Source of the DNA: Hippophae tibetana
Taxonomy: Eukaryota > Streptophyta > Magnoliopsida > Rosales > Elaeagnaceae
Length of the DNA stretch: 64,000 bases
Direction: 5' to 3'
NCBI GenBank assembly: GCA_037013495.1
Contig: CM072801.1
Location: forward strand, 16,607,501-16,671,500
The notes beneath the pieces are model-generated. The model was not told the DNA's origin and did not search any database. It worked only from the letters and a program-made list of their open reading frames with translations. Position numbers and translations under genes: made by a program. Positions 23,571 through 36,860 of this stretch are shown here, in pieces; the stretch's first letter is position 1; each line of letters starts with the position of its first letter.

Positions 23571-26500
23571 GTTAGGATAATAGTAGACAAAAATATTCCA
23601 TTTTAAGAATTTTTTATTCCATGTAAACAAATCAAATATATAAAAGCTCACATTATATTTAAAAATGCAATAATTGAATACTGTGAAATGAATATAATAA
23701 TTTAGAAAATTAATATCTATTCATGTATATTAATTAAATGTAACTTTTAACTCATAATAAATATAATATTTTAATCAATAGATTTTTAATTTTTTAAGAA
23801 TATTATTTTTAAATTAATTATTATTAATTAATTAATAATAATGTATAATTGTTTAATTTAATAAACGTGTAAGGTCATATTGATTATTTTACTTATACAA
23901 AATATATTATTTAGTTCACTAATTTTAAAAATATGATATTTAATCATTTTATTTATAAAAATGATATTAAAAAAACATTTAATAATTTTAAATTTATTTA
24001 AAAATAAATAAAAAATTATCAAAAACATTACAGTTATAGAGTAAAAATAAAAGACTATTATATTTGCCAACTATATTTATAATTTTTTTAACTTAATAGA
24101 GGGAAAGTAAATGACGAACATGAACTCATCAATATCTCTTTAAAACTTTTTTTATCAATAAAAATCTTTTTGTAGCGTAAAAAAAATAAAAATTCATTAT
24201 TTTTTAAATTAGAAGACTAAACAATAATTTTATTAAAAAAAACCCTTATAACATTTTTTTTCATATAATAATGGTTAAAAAAATAAAATGAATATTCTAT
24301 TCTATAAATAAATATATTTTTTAGTATAATATTTAGTGTATAGTTCATAGAAAATAAAAATATGTATAAATTTTGGTATAAAACGAAACAAAATTTAGTG
24401 TAAACTGGCTTTAGAGGTTAGGAGATGCGAGAGAAAAAATTGAAAATGGATACGTTATTTTGAAAATCAAGCTGGAAATGAAAGAAATTACAAGGGCGAA
24501 AAAACTGATAAATTTTCACAAAGGAAAATGAATCACTATCAAATTTGTCTTAGGTTTGAAAATCAAGTAATTTTAACAATCAATGATAAAAATATTTAAA
24601 AAATATGATATAATTGAGGACAGAAAAACCCAGATACGAATACTCATCATCAATGGGGAAGATACAACATGAGCTCAGGCTTGAATTGAAGAACAGCACA
24701 AACCAAATTGCACCCAGAAAAAATACAAGTACAAAATTATACTGCCTCTAAATCAACAATGTCAGAGAATAAGAATTAACTTGGAAGACGATCAAAAAAT
24801 ATAAAGAATAGAATGAATGAAGAAATTTAAATCGGACAAAAAAAGAGCATCTTCAGGAAGACTTTAAAGTTGATTGCGATTGTGAAGCTTACTCCTATGG
24901 AAGGACATGGGACGGCTGACGAGAGCTCTTGGACATGGGACGGCTGACGAGAGCTCTTGGACATGGGGAAAGAGTGGGTTGGGGTTAGAAAGATACGACC
25001 TTTGGGAGAGAGAAATGTAAATATGAATTTGAGTAAATTACGTTTTATCTACATAATTTATGGATAACAAAATCGAAGAACAAAGTCCCTTTTTGTTTAT
25101 ATATATATAAACAAAAAATTGACTTAAATTATAATATTTCAAAAATAAAGAGAAAATAAAAATTTGATGACAAATTAGCCTTAAATTGAAATGATATATT
25201 TTTACTTTAAATATTATATTTTTTAAAAATAATTTGACATGAAAATAAATACCCCTATTTTATGATGCAATTAAATTATAAATATGAAGTCTTTGAAAGT
25301 ATTACACTTGTATTAAGTGTTAATTGGTACTTATATATTTAATGAGTTTTTTTATTTTTAATTTAACACATTATACATACACACAAAAAGATAGAATTTG
25401 ATTTTTGATTTATTTTTATTTGTTTATATGTCTTTTAAAACAATATTAACAACTGAGACTTAAAAAATAATGTATTGTGCTACTTTTACATGAGTTAAGA
25501 TATATTTGACAAGATGAATATGTTATTGGCTTAATAAATAAATTCATATTTTCAATATGCAAGATGGAGATACAAATCTCATTATTGGTTGTTGCAATTG
25601 TAAATATATAATTATTCATATGTTACTTGCTTTAAATAATAAGAATAAAAATAATATTTCATATTTAAAAAATTATTTACATGTAATTTGATTCAAATAT
25701 GGATCAATATATGTAAAATTTGATATCAGTTAACTTATTACAAAAGATTTAAAAAAAAAAATACATCATTACAATCATGTAGTTAAGTGGTAATGTATAG
25801 TGTGAGATAATCATTTCATAAACAATTAATATATGTAATTTATTTAAATATAATTTAATTCATACAAATAATATAATTATAATTATATAATCATTTGATA
25901 AGTGTAGAATATATACAAAACATAAATTTAGTGTATGTAATTGATATTGTACACATTTTGTTCATTGATGTGCAAATTTTATATTTAAAAGCTTATTTAT
26001 AATAAACAATAATTATATTTTCAAAATTGATCTCTAAAAGAATTAGAATGATTTTAAATAATTTTTTAATTTTCTTAAAAATTTAAACAAGTATGAAAAT
26101 AAAACCTAACTCTATTATAATGATTAGGTTTTAAAAATCTTAAACAAATAATAAATAATTAAATTAACTAAACAGTCAAACAAAATCAAAACACGTAAAT
26201 AATTAATAACCAATAGAGAATTAAAAAAAAGCATATCTAAATTTTAAATAACCAAATCCACTCAAATTTACATTGTTAAATATACAATTTAATATAAATA
26301 TTAAAAATATATAAAACAGTAATTAATTAATAAAAAATATTTAAAATAATTTAATCCAAAACGATCTTAATCGAAATGAATAATATTCATTATATGTTCT
26401 CTTGTTTTGGCCTCAACCCCATCCACTATTTATAGCTTTATTCTAAAGTTACTTTTTCACTAGTTTTAATCTATAAATTTCGACAAAATTGTAAGACGTT

Positions 26501-27430
26501 TGATCCGTAAAAGTAGTTAAATGCATATATGTAAGTCATTTACAATACAATAAGAAAGATATCAAATTCTATTATATCTTATATCTTATTTAATATTTTA
26601 ATGAATTTCATGAATTAAAACTATCTCATCTCATTTAAAGTTATTTTAATAGACTCGTTATAAATAATCATAATTATTACTAATGAATATATTTTATTTT
26701 TTCATTGTTTTTATAATTTTACTCATCTAAACTCATTAACAACAAATATAATATCTCACCTCATTGATATCATTATTATAGAACATGATATAATTGATCT
26801 CGTCGAATCATAAAATTAATAAATTATACTATAAATTAATTTAATTTATATCACTGGACATCGAGCCAGCAAATATAATGCGTTAAGTTGAAAAACTAAG
26901 ATCAAACATACTGAAAATTAATTTCTACAGCACAATATGAAAGGAGGTAAAGAACTGGAACATTTATTAGCGTTTCAAAAATTATGAAGAGAGCTCCTGT
27001 CAGAAGTAAAATCTTATCATACATTTATTATGAAAATTTATACACTTCTACATCCAAATCAATTGTATAATAACATATTATAATTGTTTAAAAATATATA
27101 AAAATAATTATTTTTTTTCTAAATACCTCTAACACGTATTATGATATAAGTAAATTAAATGTAAAAATATATACAAAATTTATGCGTTCTTAACCTTCTT
27201 TATGAAAATGCCATCACAGTTTTTTTCCTTTTCTTTATATTTTTGTCCGAAAATGTCATATGAACAATTTTATTCATGTACCAAAAACTGTAGCACACTA
27301 ACAAGTAACAACTGCGACAAACTGTAAGTCAGTGACAATTAAGTCCAATATCCATAATTTGTAAATACAAACAGTTGAGATAATATTTTTTAAAAAGGGT
27401 ATCTTTTAGCTATAAGTACAAGGGACGAAA
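23571..27430. other. AT-rich intergenic tract, no gene seen
   Basis: Very AT-rich with long A/T runs. Only the stretch at about 24650-25000 is richer in GC; it contains a 28-bp tandem repeat and may be a fragment of a transcribed leader or captured gene, but no domain is recognisable. No coding exons were found. Confidence 0.55.
24903..24968. repeat. 28-bp tandem repeat, 2.4 copies
   Basis: Unit starts GGACATGGGACGGCTGACGA. Two identical full copies (24903-24930, 24931-24958) and the first ten bases of a third. Confidence 0.9.
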
Positions 27431-27789
27431 AAGAACACAGCATTTCATAAAGATCTTAACAGCATCAGGTAATTCCACATAAAGTAACCTAATTAAGGGG
27501 GCAATAACAAAAGTAAAACATCCCCACTTGATTTTTTATTTTTTTATTTTTTTTTGTTTTTTCCCCTCTTAACAAAACCCACCTCAAAATCCATGACTTC
27601 AGTGGGTGCAAATAAACTGAAAAGGAAAAGAACAAAACGAGGAAATGCCAGTGTCAAACTCAGAATATTAGTTGACCATAAGTAAACTCATAATTACGAA
27701 CCTTTTTAGTGATGGACTGGACCTGCCCACAGTAAACTATCAAGATACTCACACAAACACTTATAAGAACATTCTTCAAGACTCCAACA

Positions 27790-30700
27790 TCAATCTTTGG
27801 AACCATTTTTGTCAGGTTCAACGCACTTCTCAACCAGTAAGGCCCTGCGATCATGCGGAATGCTCCCAAATGTTAAAATTCCAGAAGATGCATTAATACC
27901 ATTAATCTTAAGAGGAACTGAACCGACTGTCACAACATCAAAAGATCCAGTATTAGAATTGGCCATGGATGCAGTTGAAGTTTTTGAATCGGCTTTCTTG
28001 GAATCAATGGTGAGAGAGCCCATTTTCATGGTGGATAAATCTTCATCAACATCTACTTGCTCAGAATTTTCATTTTCCACACTTGTTTTACCTATGTTCA
28101 ACTTAGAGCCAACTTGGACATATTTTGAGTCAGAATTCTCACTTGAGCTGTTTAAATCGTCATTGCGATTGTTTAAGCTTACAGATTCAGCAGATGGCAG
28201 CATGATAGCACGATTTAGCTTGCGAGGGGGGCCCAGGACTGGTACAAGAAATGGACTTTGTAAACTTCGTACCAGTAACCTCGCTTTTTCATCCTGCATA
28301 ATTTTCTGACGGTTTTCATAGTACATAAAGTCATCAAGTAAAGAAGTCTTCAACAGATGATTCTTGAATATCTTCAACATCTCCAGGCCTTTCTTATACA
28401 TAATCTGCAACAAAACAAATACATCTCAGCAACTCAACTATTGGAAGCCTTTACAAATATTCATTCAGATTCATTAGAGGTAGATAATAAATCAGTCTGA
28501 ACTTCTAACGTTCCTTGTTTATTATTTAAATTATTGAAGAGCACTTATTCCATGTTTAAGGTGGGTGGACTAAAAATAAAGGCCTAAAATTTAAATCCTT
28601 ATATCTGCTTGTTGAGCCAGAGGACAAGTATGGACTTTGAAAATAGAAAACAAGGACAAATAACCTTCCAGCTTTCAGAAAGTAATGCAGCCATTGAGCA
28701 TTGTAAATATTTGAGACAATGAACTCAAAACAAGATTTATACATTTTGTAACATATACTGTTTTTGAAGCCAAACAATTCAACTTGTTAGAAATATCTCC
28801 CACTTAAGCAATAATTGCAGGCTCTACTTTAATAAAATAGACATAAATCTGTCTGGCTTGCCAAAGTAAATTTCAATATACCTCTTGTGTATCTCTACTA
28901 TTTGTAACTGGCTTGTTCTCATTATTCTCTAATATGATGTGCCTTAAACTAGTATTTGGTACATCTTTAATGAAGTGCCACTTCACCGGAAAGCTCCCAC
29001 TCCATTTATCCTGCTGCCAAAAATCCATATCCTTATTGAAGTCAACTGGACCGATCATCTCCGCAACACCACAAAATTGACCACTCATATTAACCTACAT
29101 GTAGAACACTGTAGTTAGTAAAGCTAAAAGAACCATCAACAAAATCATTTATCCAGAGAGACTCAATGTGACCCAGGAGTGTCCCAAGTGGTTCAAACAG
29201 CCATTGAAACGTACGAATCACATCAGCCAAAATTTACAAGAAAAGCTGACAAATTCTACTGGGCACGAGTTATGGTTATCAGATTCAGATGGCAACATCA
29301 TGATGTATAGACAAGTTTTTCCTTCATCAGAACCTCAACAAATAGAACAGAACCAGTTAAATCATGTAAACTAAAGTACAGGGAACTGGCAAAACAGAAC
29401 ATACCGAAAAGAAAAGGAAGACAGGACAGCCTTTTGGTTCAACAGCAGCTCTTCTCTGGGCATCTTCGTAAGCACCATTCAGTTTCCTGTTTCCATGGGG
29501 TGTAGATGACCAAACATTATATTTGATGCTCTTATGAACATCATCCTCACTGTATGATTTTATCACAAAAAACTTTGCATCCACATAGTCCACCAAAAAA
29601 CCTTCTTTGTTGTACTGATCGGTATAAATAATGATGTTTCCATGTGCATTATTATCCCCTTCCTTGGTTGTGTACGCTGTAACAGCTAAATCATTCTTTG
29701 ATCTGTTCGTTCTAGGGCCACGATTTTGCTCACCCAATGCATCCGAACTGCTATTAATGTCATCCAAAGCTCTGCGGCCATTGAACTTTGATCTAACCTT
29801 CCCAGGTCCAACGCGCCCAAGAGTACTTGATCCAAGTTCAGACAAGCTATTACCACCCAGAGGTACTTTCAACTGGTTATAGGGAGAGGTTACCTTCTCA
29901 TTGGGAAGGTTGAGTGAGGAACTTCTACCCTGGCAAGAAAAACAGGAACGCGTTAGAAATAGAAAACCTCCATTTTCAGAAAATTGAATCGAGTCCCAAC
30001 ATCACAATCATGTACAAATAAGATGGTAATTGTAAGCCTATTTTTGTTGGATGATGTCATTCAAGAGAATGATATTTTATCAAGGTCAACTTGATTCGAT
30101 ACCTCTTACAGTTCATAAATCCAAAAAATACCAAGTGAGGAAGTATGTCTTAAGGAACACATTCTAAAATATCAACCCTTATAGTGACAAGAAGCCAGGT
30201 AATAAATCCTAACAATAATATTTCAGCAGTAGTAGATCCTCAACAAGTAAACAACAAACTAGATGCAGCAAAAATGCATTACCTGACGAACATGTGATTG
30301 GACTTGGTTGGATAAACTCCCAGAAGAAACATTTCCATAAAACGAAGCTTGCTTGATTGGTCCAGCACTTCTTGTGCCTTCTGGCATCGTTGCCAAAGAA
30401 AACTTCTGATACGAAGCAGACTTAGTAGAGTTCTGAAAGACTCCGGAGGTGAAACTAAGGTTATTCTTTAATCCTCCTCTATCAGGTCTGTAAATTGAGG
30501 ATCCAGTATCTAACATGGCTTCGGGTGACCTATTGGGAATTATATCTGGTTGAACAACAACAGGAGCATAAGCAGCTGACGAGGCAACATTTTGATATTG
30601 AGGAACAGAAAAGTACTGCTGTGCTTGGGCCCCTACAAACTGCCCATCATCTCCTATAAAAGCACCAGGAATGTAAGGGTTATATGGGTTGTATGGAGAC

Positions 30701-31324
30701 TGTGCATATCCATAGGTAGGTGTATAATATACATAAGGAAAACTTTCACTTTGTGCACCCTGTAAGAGAAACAACAAACATCGAGAACAAAAATCAGATA
30801 TTGTTTAAAAATAATATCATGAGTTTATGGGAAAACACTGGCTGACAAGGTGAGGTGAGAGCAAAGCTTACCGTATACTGGATATCAGGACCATCTACAC
30901 CAAAAAACCTATGGTGGTCCTCCAATTCTCCAGATGATTCAAATCCTGAAAAACATTGGATCTCATGTTAAATAAAATGAGAGAAACCAACCTCGTATTG
31001 GTATCATATCAATTAGCACCATTGAGGCTTTAAGATCTACCTGTACAGTAATAACCGTAGTTGGTGGCAGCTGGATAATACAAACCCTGATCAACAAAAT
31101 ACTCGGGGGCTTGCTCATTATACATAACTTCAACTTGTTCAAATGGTCTTGTCAGATGCAGGTTTGTGTCCAGACCTCCAATCTAAAATTTATGATAAGG
31201 GAATTGAACAAATGCATTGAATAACTCAAAATCAAACAAATTCAGTATAAGGGCCAAATAAAAAGATCCAATATACCATATAAGTTTCATCATTTCTGTG
31301 TTCAGGAATATTGTACATCTCCAT
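27790..31324 (-). CDS. ECT7-like: YTH-domain m6A reader, ECT7-like
   Basis: Predicted cytoplasmic reader of N6-methyladenosine in mRNA. Seven coding exons with GT/AG borders, in reading order: 31324-31277, 31182-31041, 30945-30872, 30759-30283, 29929-29405, 29094-28882, 28404-27790; 697 residues. The ATG at 31324 opens [10 protein letters not shown]; splicing the upstream leader to this exon puts an in-frame stop before it, which supports this start. A Tyr/Pro/Gly-rich disordered region (about 90-130, [17 protein letters not shown]) is typical of YTHDF proteins. The YTH fold spans about 366-505, with the expected aromatic cage at W387, W448 and W453. The tail (about 540-697) is Ser/Asn/Asp-rich and ends with [10 protein letters not shown] and GSIPHDRR segments found in the ECT6/7 group. 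No break seen. The first intron is long and may hold a transposon; the leader has upstream ORFs. Confidence 0.92.
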
Positions 31325-31540
31325 TCCAAGACTGCCACCACTGCATACCCGAACAAAGAATGAGAATACAGCACAATAAAACAAATATGTTCAGTTTAAG
31401 ATTAGAGCCTGTGTGGAGTCAATAATATATATGTAATGAGTTACAAAGAAGGAAAACAAACAGCACCATAAATATGAATCTACCATAAAGAAGTTCAAAT
31501 TAAATATCAAATTAAATAAGCACCATGTTATATAATTTTA

Positions 31541-32641
31541 GTGGTAACCAATGCTTTAAAAGGCGTGCACTAGCCTCAATGCATATCCCTTCCACTGAGG
31601 CAAGACATAAGAGGATATGAAGCTTAAGTCTCAAATTAAAACAAAATGAAAATGAAAAAAAAAACTTAAATAAACAATAAAAAGATAAATTATCACAAAA
31701 ATAACATCACAATAATCCTAATAACCTCACATAGTTTATAATATAACAATCCAATCACCACTAAAGCATCTAAATATGATAAAGTCAAAGATCCAAAAAA
31801 AGCTAACTAAAACAGACACTAATAAAGTTCATCAAAAAAGCTAGCAACCTAGCATTGGATAAAGATATCTCGTGTTTCGAATCCACCATCTTCGTCATAT
31901 TCTTCAATCTCAAATGTAAGCCTTATAGAGTTTCAAGTGATTAAAACTACTCAGATTTGTTTCCTTGAGTGATTAAAACTATTCAGATTTGTTTTCCTTT
32001 TTATGTTATTCATTTTGTAACAAACTGAGAGATATAACAAACAGTTCATATAACAAAATTAAGAAAACAGTTCATACAAGAAAGAAAAAAAAAGAAAAAA
32101 GAGTAGAGAAACAAAGAATAAAATAAGAAAATATCAACAAAGAATAAAATAAGAATTATCTGATAGTGCTTTTTTTTTTAAACACTTGTTGGAAGGTATA
32201 GTAGGTTGGTGAAAGAAGGAACAGAGAAAAAATAGACCAATGCAGAGGAAGAGGAAGAAAGGAGCTACTTAGAAATTTTACCATAATAACTAGGGGTTTT
32301 TCATTTGTACTTTCTTTTTATTGGTAGTTTTTTTGGTTTTTTAAGCTTGCATTTTACTTAAAGCGCCAAAATATTAATGGGCTTTATTTAAGAGTCCAAG
32401 TGCTTCCTTAATTTTGCATTCAAGCCAACCATTTTTTTTTTACTGGTATGAAACAGAGACTATAAGCCTTAATAGTTTCAGTACACAGCATCAGTGTGTG
32501 AAAAAAGGCTTAAACCACAACAAAAGGTGTATAATTTTTTCAGCCCCTAATAAGCTAGCCCCAAGGCTGCCCAGGTGGAAAAAAAGTCCTAATGCCTTGA
32601 GACTAGCCTTAAAACAAGTTTTTTGAGACGGTGGTAACCAA
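31541..32641. mobile_element. Probable non-autonomous DNA transposon in ECT7 leader intron
   Basis: GTGGTAACCAA occurs at 31541-31551 and again at 32631-32641. Just inside are loosely inverted ends (left: CTTTAAAAGGCGTGCACTAG; right, reverse strand: GTTTTAAGGCTAGTCTCAAG). An 8-10 bp duplication with such ends suggests a hAT-type (or Mutator-type) insertion. The interior is A-rich and non-coding. Confidence 0.5.
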
Positions 32642-33252
32642 AAAAACAAGTCTTAAACTTTGAAACATCACCATTAAATAACACTATGGACTGGAATCGA
32701 ACTGCTGCAGTAGTAGAACCAGCACGAACAAGAGATTCACGCAAACTAGCTAGACTAAATTTAATGGTAACCCATATTAGGTCTTCAATCACGAAACTAT
32801 CAAGCTAACAGTAGAACACAACGCTTCAAACTATAACATTCAAAACACAAAAAGGAATCTAAATAAAACTCGAAGAATCAATCACAATATAGAACACAAA
32901 CAAATCCGATTGAAAAGTTGGACAAGTCCAAACCCACATATAGCACAACAAAACCTACTTACCAAAATGAAATTCGACTACAACAACCTAAAATGCACAA
33001 AAGAAGAAGTTAAAATACACAATTCGCTGGAATCCAAGAACAATAAATTTCCCTAATCAAATTAGTTACCCTTCAATATTAATGATGAAAAGACAAAAAG
33101 GGTAAAACCTCTTGAGCGTGAAGAAAACCAATAAGAAATTGAATCTGAATTCAAGTAAAAAGAGCTTCTAGGGAAGGAAAAAAAAGGGAATACAATTCCA
33201 AAAACAAAAACAAGGTGAAGGGAGAGTTATTACCAGTAAATATGAATCTGAA

Positions 33253-33333
33253 TCAAGCCATGGTTGACCTAGAAAATTGTTCGAGGTAAGAAATTGAAAA
33301 TCCACAAAAAGAATAAGGGGTTATCAGTATCAT
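33253..33333 (-). promoter_or_regulatory. Upstream ORF 2 (26 codons) ending in ATG-GCT-TGA
   Basis: A 26-codon frame opens at 33333 in the leader. Its last two codons, ATG GCT before TGA, form a second start in the context ACCATGG, so a minimal two-codon uORF is nested at its end. It stops about 20 bases before the donor site. Confidence 0.5.
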
Positions 33334-33388
33334 TTTTTTAATTTGTGAGAAGGAAAAAAAATTAAAGTTTACACCAGAGTAAACGCTA

Positions 33389-33406
33389 TTATGAAACCCT
33401 AACCAT
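33389..33406 (-). promoter_or_regulatory. Upstream ORF 1 (5 codons)
   Basis: ATG GTT AGG GTT TCA TAA in the inferred ECT7 leader; the peptide is MVRVS. Confidence 0.5.
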
Positions 33407-33560
33407 AGAAGAGGAAAAGAGAAAGAGAAAGAGAAAGAGGCAAGAAAATAAGGCGGTCGTTTTGTGAATGTGAGAGAAAGAAAGAGATATAGACGCGCGC
33501 CAGACGCGCAAAGAGTTTCAGAATTTTCCCCCAAATCTGATACGAAGCGTTTCGATTAAA

Positions 33561-35373
33561 CTCTATTTACTAAAATGACCCAGCCGAAACTTTTAAATAT
33601 CCAAATTACCATTCCTCAAAATCTTTAGGTAGAATTTTGATAATAATCTTGAATAAAACGACGTTCTATCGTATGGCAGTTGTTTATAAAAAAGGGCTCC
33701 ATTCTTCAAAGCGTTTAGAAGGGAAATAGTTGCCAACACAATAACTGAAAGTGGAGAAAGTATAATTCATTAACCTTGGATTAATATTAATATAAATATA
33801 AATAATTTTTTAGTTTAATGGAAAATAAGTGGAATTTATTCAAACTTGAAAAGTTCTACCAAGTAAAAAAGTCATGTATTTTACCAACTAAAATAAAAAA
33901 TATCTTTAAAAAGATACTCATATTATTTTAAAGATATTCATCTATAATTTAAATATTTTGAAAAAATGTTAATTGTCTAATTAGAATTCTACAAGAGCTT
34001 TAAAAAAATAATATTTATCCAATTGAAATTCTACAATATCTTTTGAAAAAGATCTCCCTTTCATACGTTATGCAAAGTCTATAAGAAGTTATATATTCAA
34101 ACTATTTGATAATCAAATCTAAAAAATGAAAATATATATATATATCAAAAAATCAAAAAAGACTCTTACCTCATATTCAACATAATTAACTCATTTTTTA
34201 ACAACTTAAATGATTTATTTTTATTTTTCTCAATTGAGGTTATTTATTTGACCAGATGAACATGATAAGGTCTAAAAAGACAGAAACCCAATGGGAACAC
34301 AAACATGTAAATAAAGACCGTCCATGAATCCATCCATGAGTCATCCAATCAAATGAACACATGAGCCACAAACCCACAGCTACTTGGCTAAATAGAGTGT
34401 AGTCGAACAAAACAAGGGTTGGCTGGATAAAAGTGTGACCGAATAAAGGTGGTTGGCCAGGACAAGGGTTGACCATACTACATGAGTGTCGATCAAATAA
34501 GAATGTGGCCAAATAGGTGTCGATTATACAAGGTTGGACTAATGAGGCATGAGCTATAAGCAACTCAATAGCACTTCATCCTCTACACATCATCTTTCAA
34601 CCTATACTCAACCTGCATTATGTCCTATGTAAGTGTGTTATTCTATTCTTGTACATTTATTCAATGAACAATAGCCCCTAATAAGGCACAAATTTCAAAA
34701 GTACTTGCAATCTAATAGATAGATGAGACTATGATGTGAGTAAAGAAGTGTGTATATATATATATCCCTAAAATCCATACGGAAGATGAAGTTTATAACT
34801 AAAAGTTGCAACCCATTGATAGATTGGATGTTGACCTACCAAAAGGAGTTTAACCAAAATATATCGACCACAGATGCACACTTCTACAAAAAAATATTTT
34901 AAGAAAAGGTACCTCAAAAGCATACTCCAAAAATCCACCTAAGTTCCTTTAAGAGCACTCAGTGAGTTCAATATATTAACCAAGTCTACATATAGATTAA
35001 TAAATCAAGGTATATTATGTTTCTTTTATTTATCTCTTACCCTTGTTTTAAAGTTCAAAACTTATATTATATGTTTGTTTTATTAAAATATTTGATATAA
35101 ATATTATAGTCTTGTAAACAATTTCAAACTTTTTATTTTATTTCAAATTTTCCTAAAAACATATCAATTCGAGCAGGTTCAAAATAAAGTTTTAATTTAT
35201 TAATAGATTATTCCACAATAAAAATAACTTTTATTTACATATTTGTTTATTCATTTATTTTTTTACAATATACATATTCAAATATCTTTAATCACTTCTT
35301 AACAATTGATGAACTTTAAATTTATGAAAAATATTTCAGGCTTTGTTTTATGTATTACCTTAGGCCTCAAAAG
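33561..35373. other. Intergenic tract upstream of ECT7-like gene
   Basis: AT-rich, no gene. At about 34380-34550 a diffuse internal repetition of GGTTGGC/GTGTGACCGAATAA-like phrases suggests old repeat DNA of unknown class. The proximal part should contain the ECT7 promoter. Confidence 0.5.
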
Positions 35374-35935
35374 TGTTGGGATATATGTCAGAATAATGTG
35401 TCAGTAAAATTGTAAATAAGGAATAATAAATGTACATGAATTAAAAATAAAGTAACATAAAAGATTTAACGTGAAAAACCCACTCAATGTAAGAGGAAAC
35501 AATTATAGGGAACCTCTAAAAGAACTTCCACTATAGTGAGCATAATAATTCTCTTAAATTAATGCCCAAAATTGAGATATTATAATATTTAATATTACAC
35601 TCTTAAAGTATATCTCTCGTACTCACAAATGTGTGGTAAGCCTCTCACTATTTTATCACTTTTCTCTTACAACTTGAACTTTGGTTTAGTATTCTTTTCT
35701 GAGCTAATATGATTCTAAACTTATGATTTGATTCTCTACTACCTTGCTACTTCTCTATTTATAGAGATATTATGCATTATAACTTTGCATAATTAGGTGG
35801 GCATGTGCTATATTTTTCAAAGAGTAGTTGTAAGCCGCAATTTGGTGCCTCCATTAAATTTACTCCAAATCTTCCTTTTCAAACAATGTTGCACCTCCCA
35901 ATCATTTCAATGTTACAATGTTATAATATTCAACA
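35374..35935 (-). repeat. Copia 3' LTR
   Basis: On the minus strand it begins TGTTGAATAT and ends ATCCCAACA (562 bp), with 5-bp inverted ends TGTTG/CAACA. It contains a TATA-like CTCTATAAATAG (about 35757-35768). The tandem copy starts inside this LTR, so only its 5' half (37531-37805) is repeated. Confidence 0.75.
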
Positions 35936-36860
35936 TATACACCCAAACCTTTCTTAAGCATCATCAATAAAGGTTAAAATATACTTGGCTCATCCAAGTG
36001 ATATAACCTCAATAGGATTACAAACTTTAGAGTATACTCATCCCAATAATATTGAGTTCTTTTCATATAAACTATTAAAAGAAACTCTATGTTACTTTCC
36101 AAATAAGCAATACTCATAGGGTTTAAGAAAACTACCATTAAAAAAGGGAATAAGTTTCTTATTTGCTATAATTTGTAGTCCTTTTTCACTCATTTGACTC
36201 ATTCTCTTATACCACAAAGTTGGTGAAGAATTGATTGTCACATTCAACCCATTTTCACAAACCATCACATGGGCTTGTATAGCATGCAACAAGCTTCTAC
36301 TCTTACAATAATTAAGAACCCCTTAGAGAGTTTCAAATTTCCACCAAAATGGTTATGGAGGCCTTCTTTGTCAAATGCATTGATTGACATCAATTTGAGG
36401 CATAAATCAAGAAGATGTCTCACATCTTTCAATGTTAACTGGAACTCGATGTTTATCTTAATATATATGTCTCCAATTCTTACTATATTTGAACATGTGG
36501 CATTTCCCATATTTACAATGTCAAAGTCTCCTACTTTGTATGTAAAGAAACAATTTTTTATAGGTGTTAGGTGATAAGAGGCACTAGTGTCAACAACTCA
36601 TTCAACCATGTTATCACCAATATGTAGATATTCATTAGCACTCACTACAACATCTTTATTCCCTTTTGTTGTTATTGATGTTGTTGCATTTTTATCTTTT
36701 ATTTGGCCTCCTTCCTGCATTTGTTTCCATACTCGATGATTTCACTTTACGTGAATTGGCTTGCCAAAATGGAAGCAATTATTGTCTTTTCCTCTTGAAT
36801 TTGACCTTCCTTTAGACTTGTATTACTGGCTCCTACATCATCTATTTTTATTTCTCCCCA
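35936..36860 (-). pseudogene. Copia gag-protease-integrase remnant
   Basis: In minus-strand order: a degenerate zinc knuckle (CFHFGKP, about 36775-36750), the protease site VVDTSASYHLTP (about 36600-36560; usual Asp-Ser-Gly replaced by Asp-Thr-Ser), GDIYIK...LTLKDVRHLLDL (36510-36400), and the integrase zinc-binding start WYKRMSQMSEKGLQI (about 36215-36170; the first His is changed). CLFGK and FIDDA follow (about 35970). Several stops and a hard end at the LTR mark it inactive. Confidence 0.8.

Larger units (their letters stand above)
33234..33500 (-). other. 5' UTR exon of ECT7-like gene
   Basis: Minus-strand sequence ends with a good donor (ACTG/GTAATAAC at 33234/33233) and can be joined to the acceptor before 31340. 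It carries a CT-rich patch (33414-33440 on the complement) common in plant leaders, and a possible TATATC near 33488. The upper limit is approximate. Further leader exons in the 1.9 kb intron cannot be excluded. Contains two upstream ORFs. Confidence 0.6.

Noticed and set aside
27797-28309. 170-codon + strand frame
   Set aside because: Antisense to the last coding exon of the ECT7-like gene, whose exon borders and conserved tail explain the sequence.
33253-33534. 93-codon minus-strand frame as an amino-terminal extension of the YTH protein
   Set aside because: Ends in a stop before the donor site and its upper part lacks an ATG; only short uORFs remain, so it is treated as leader.
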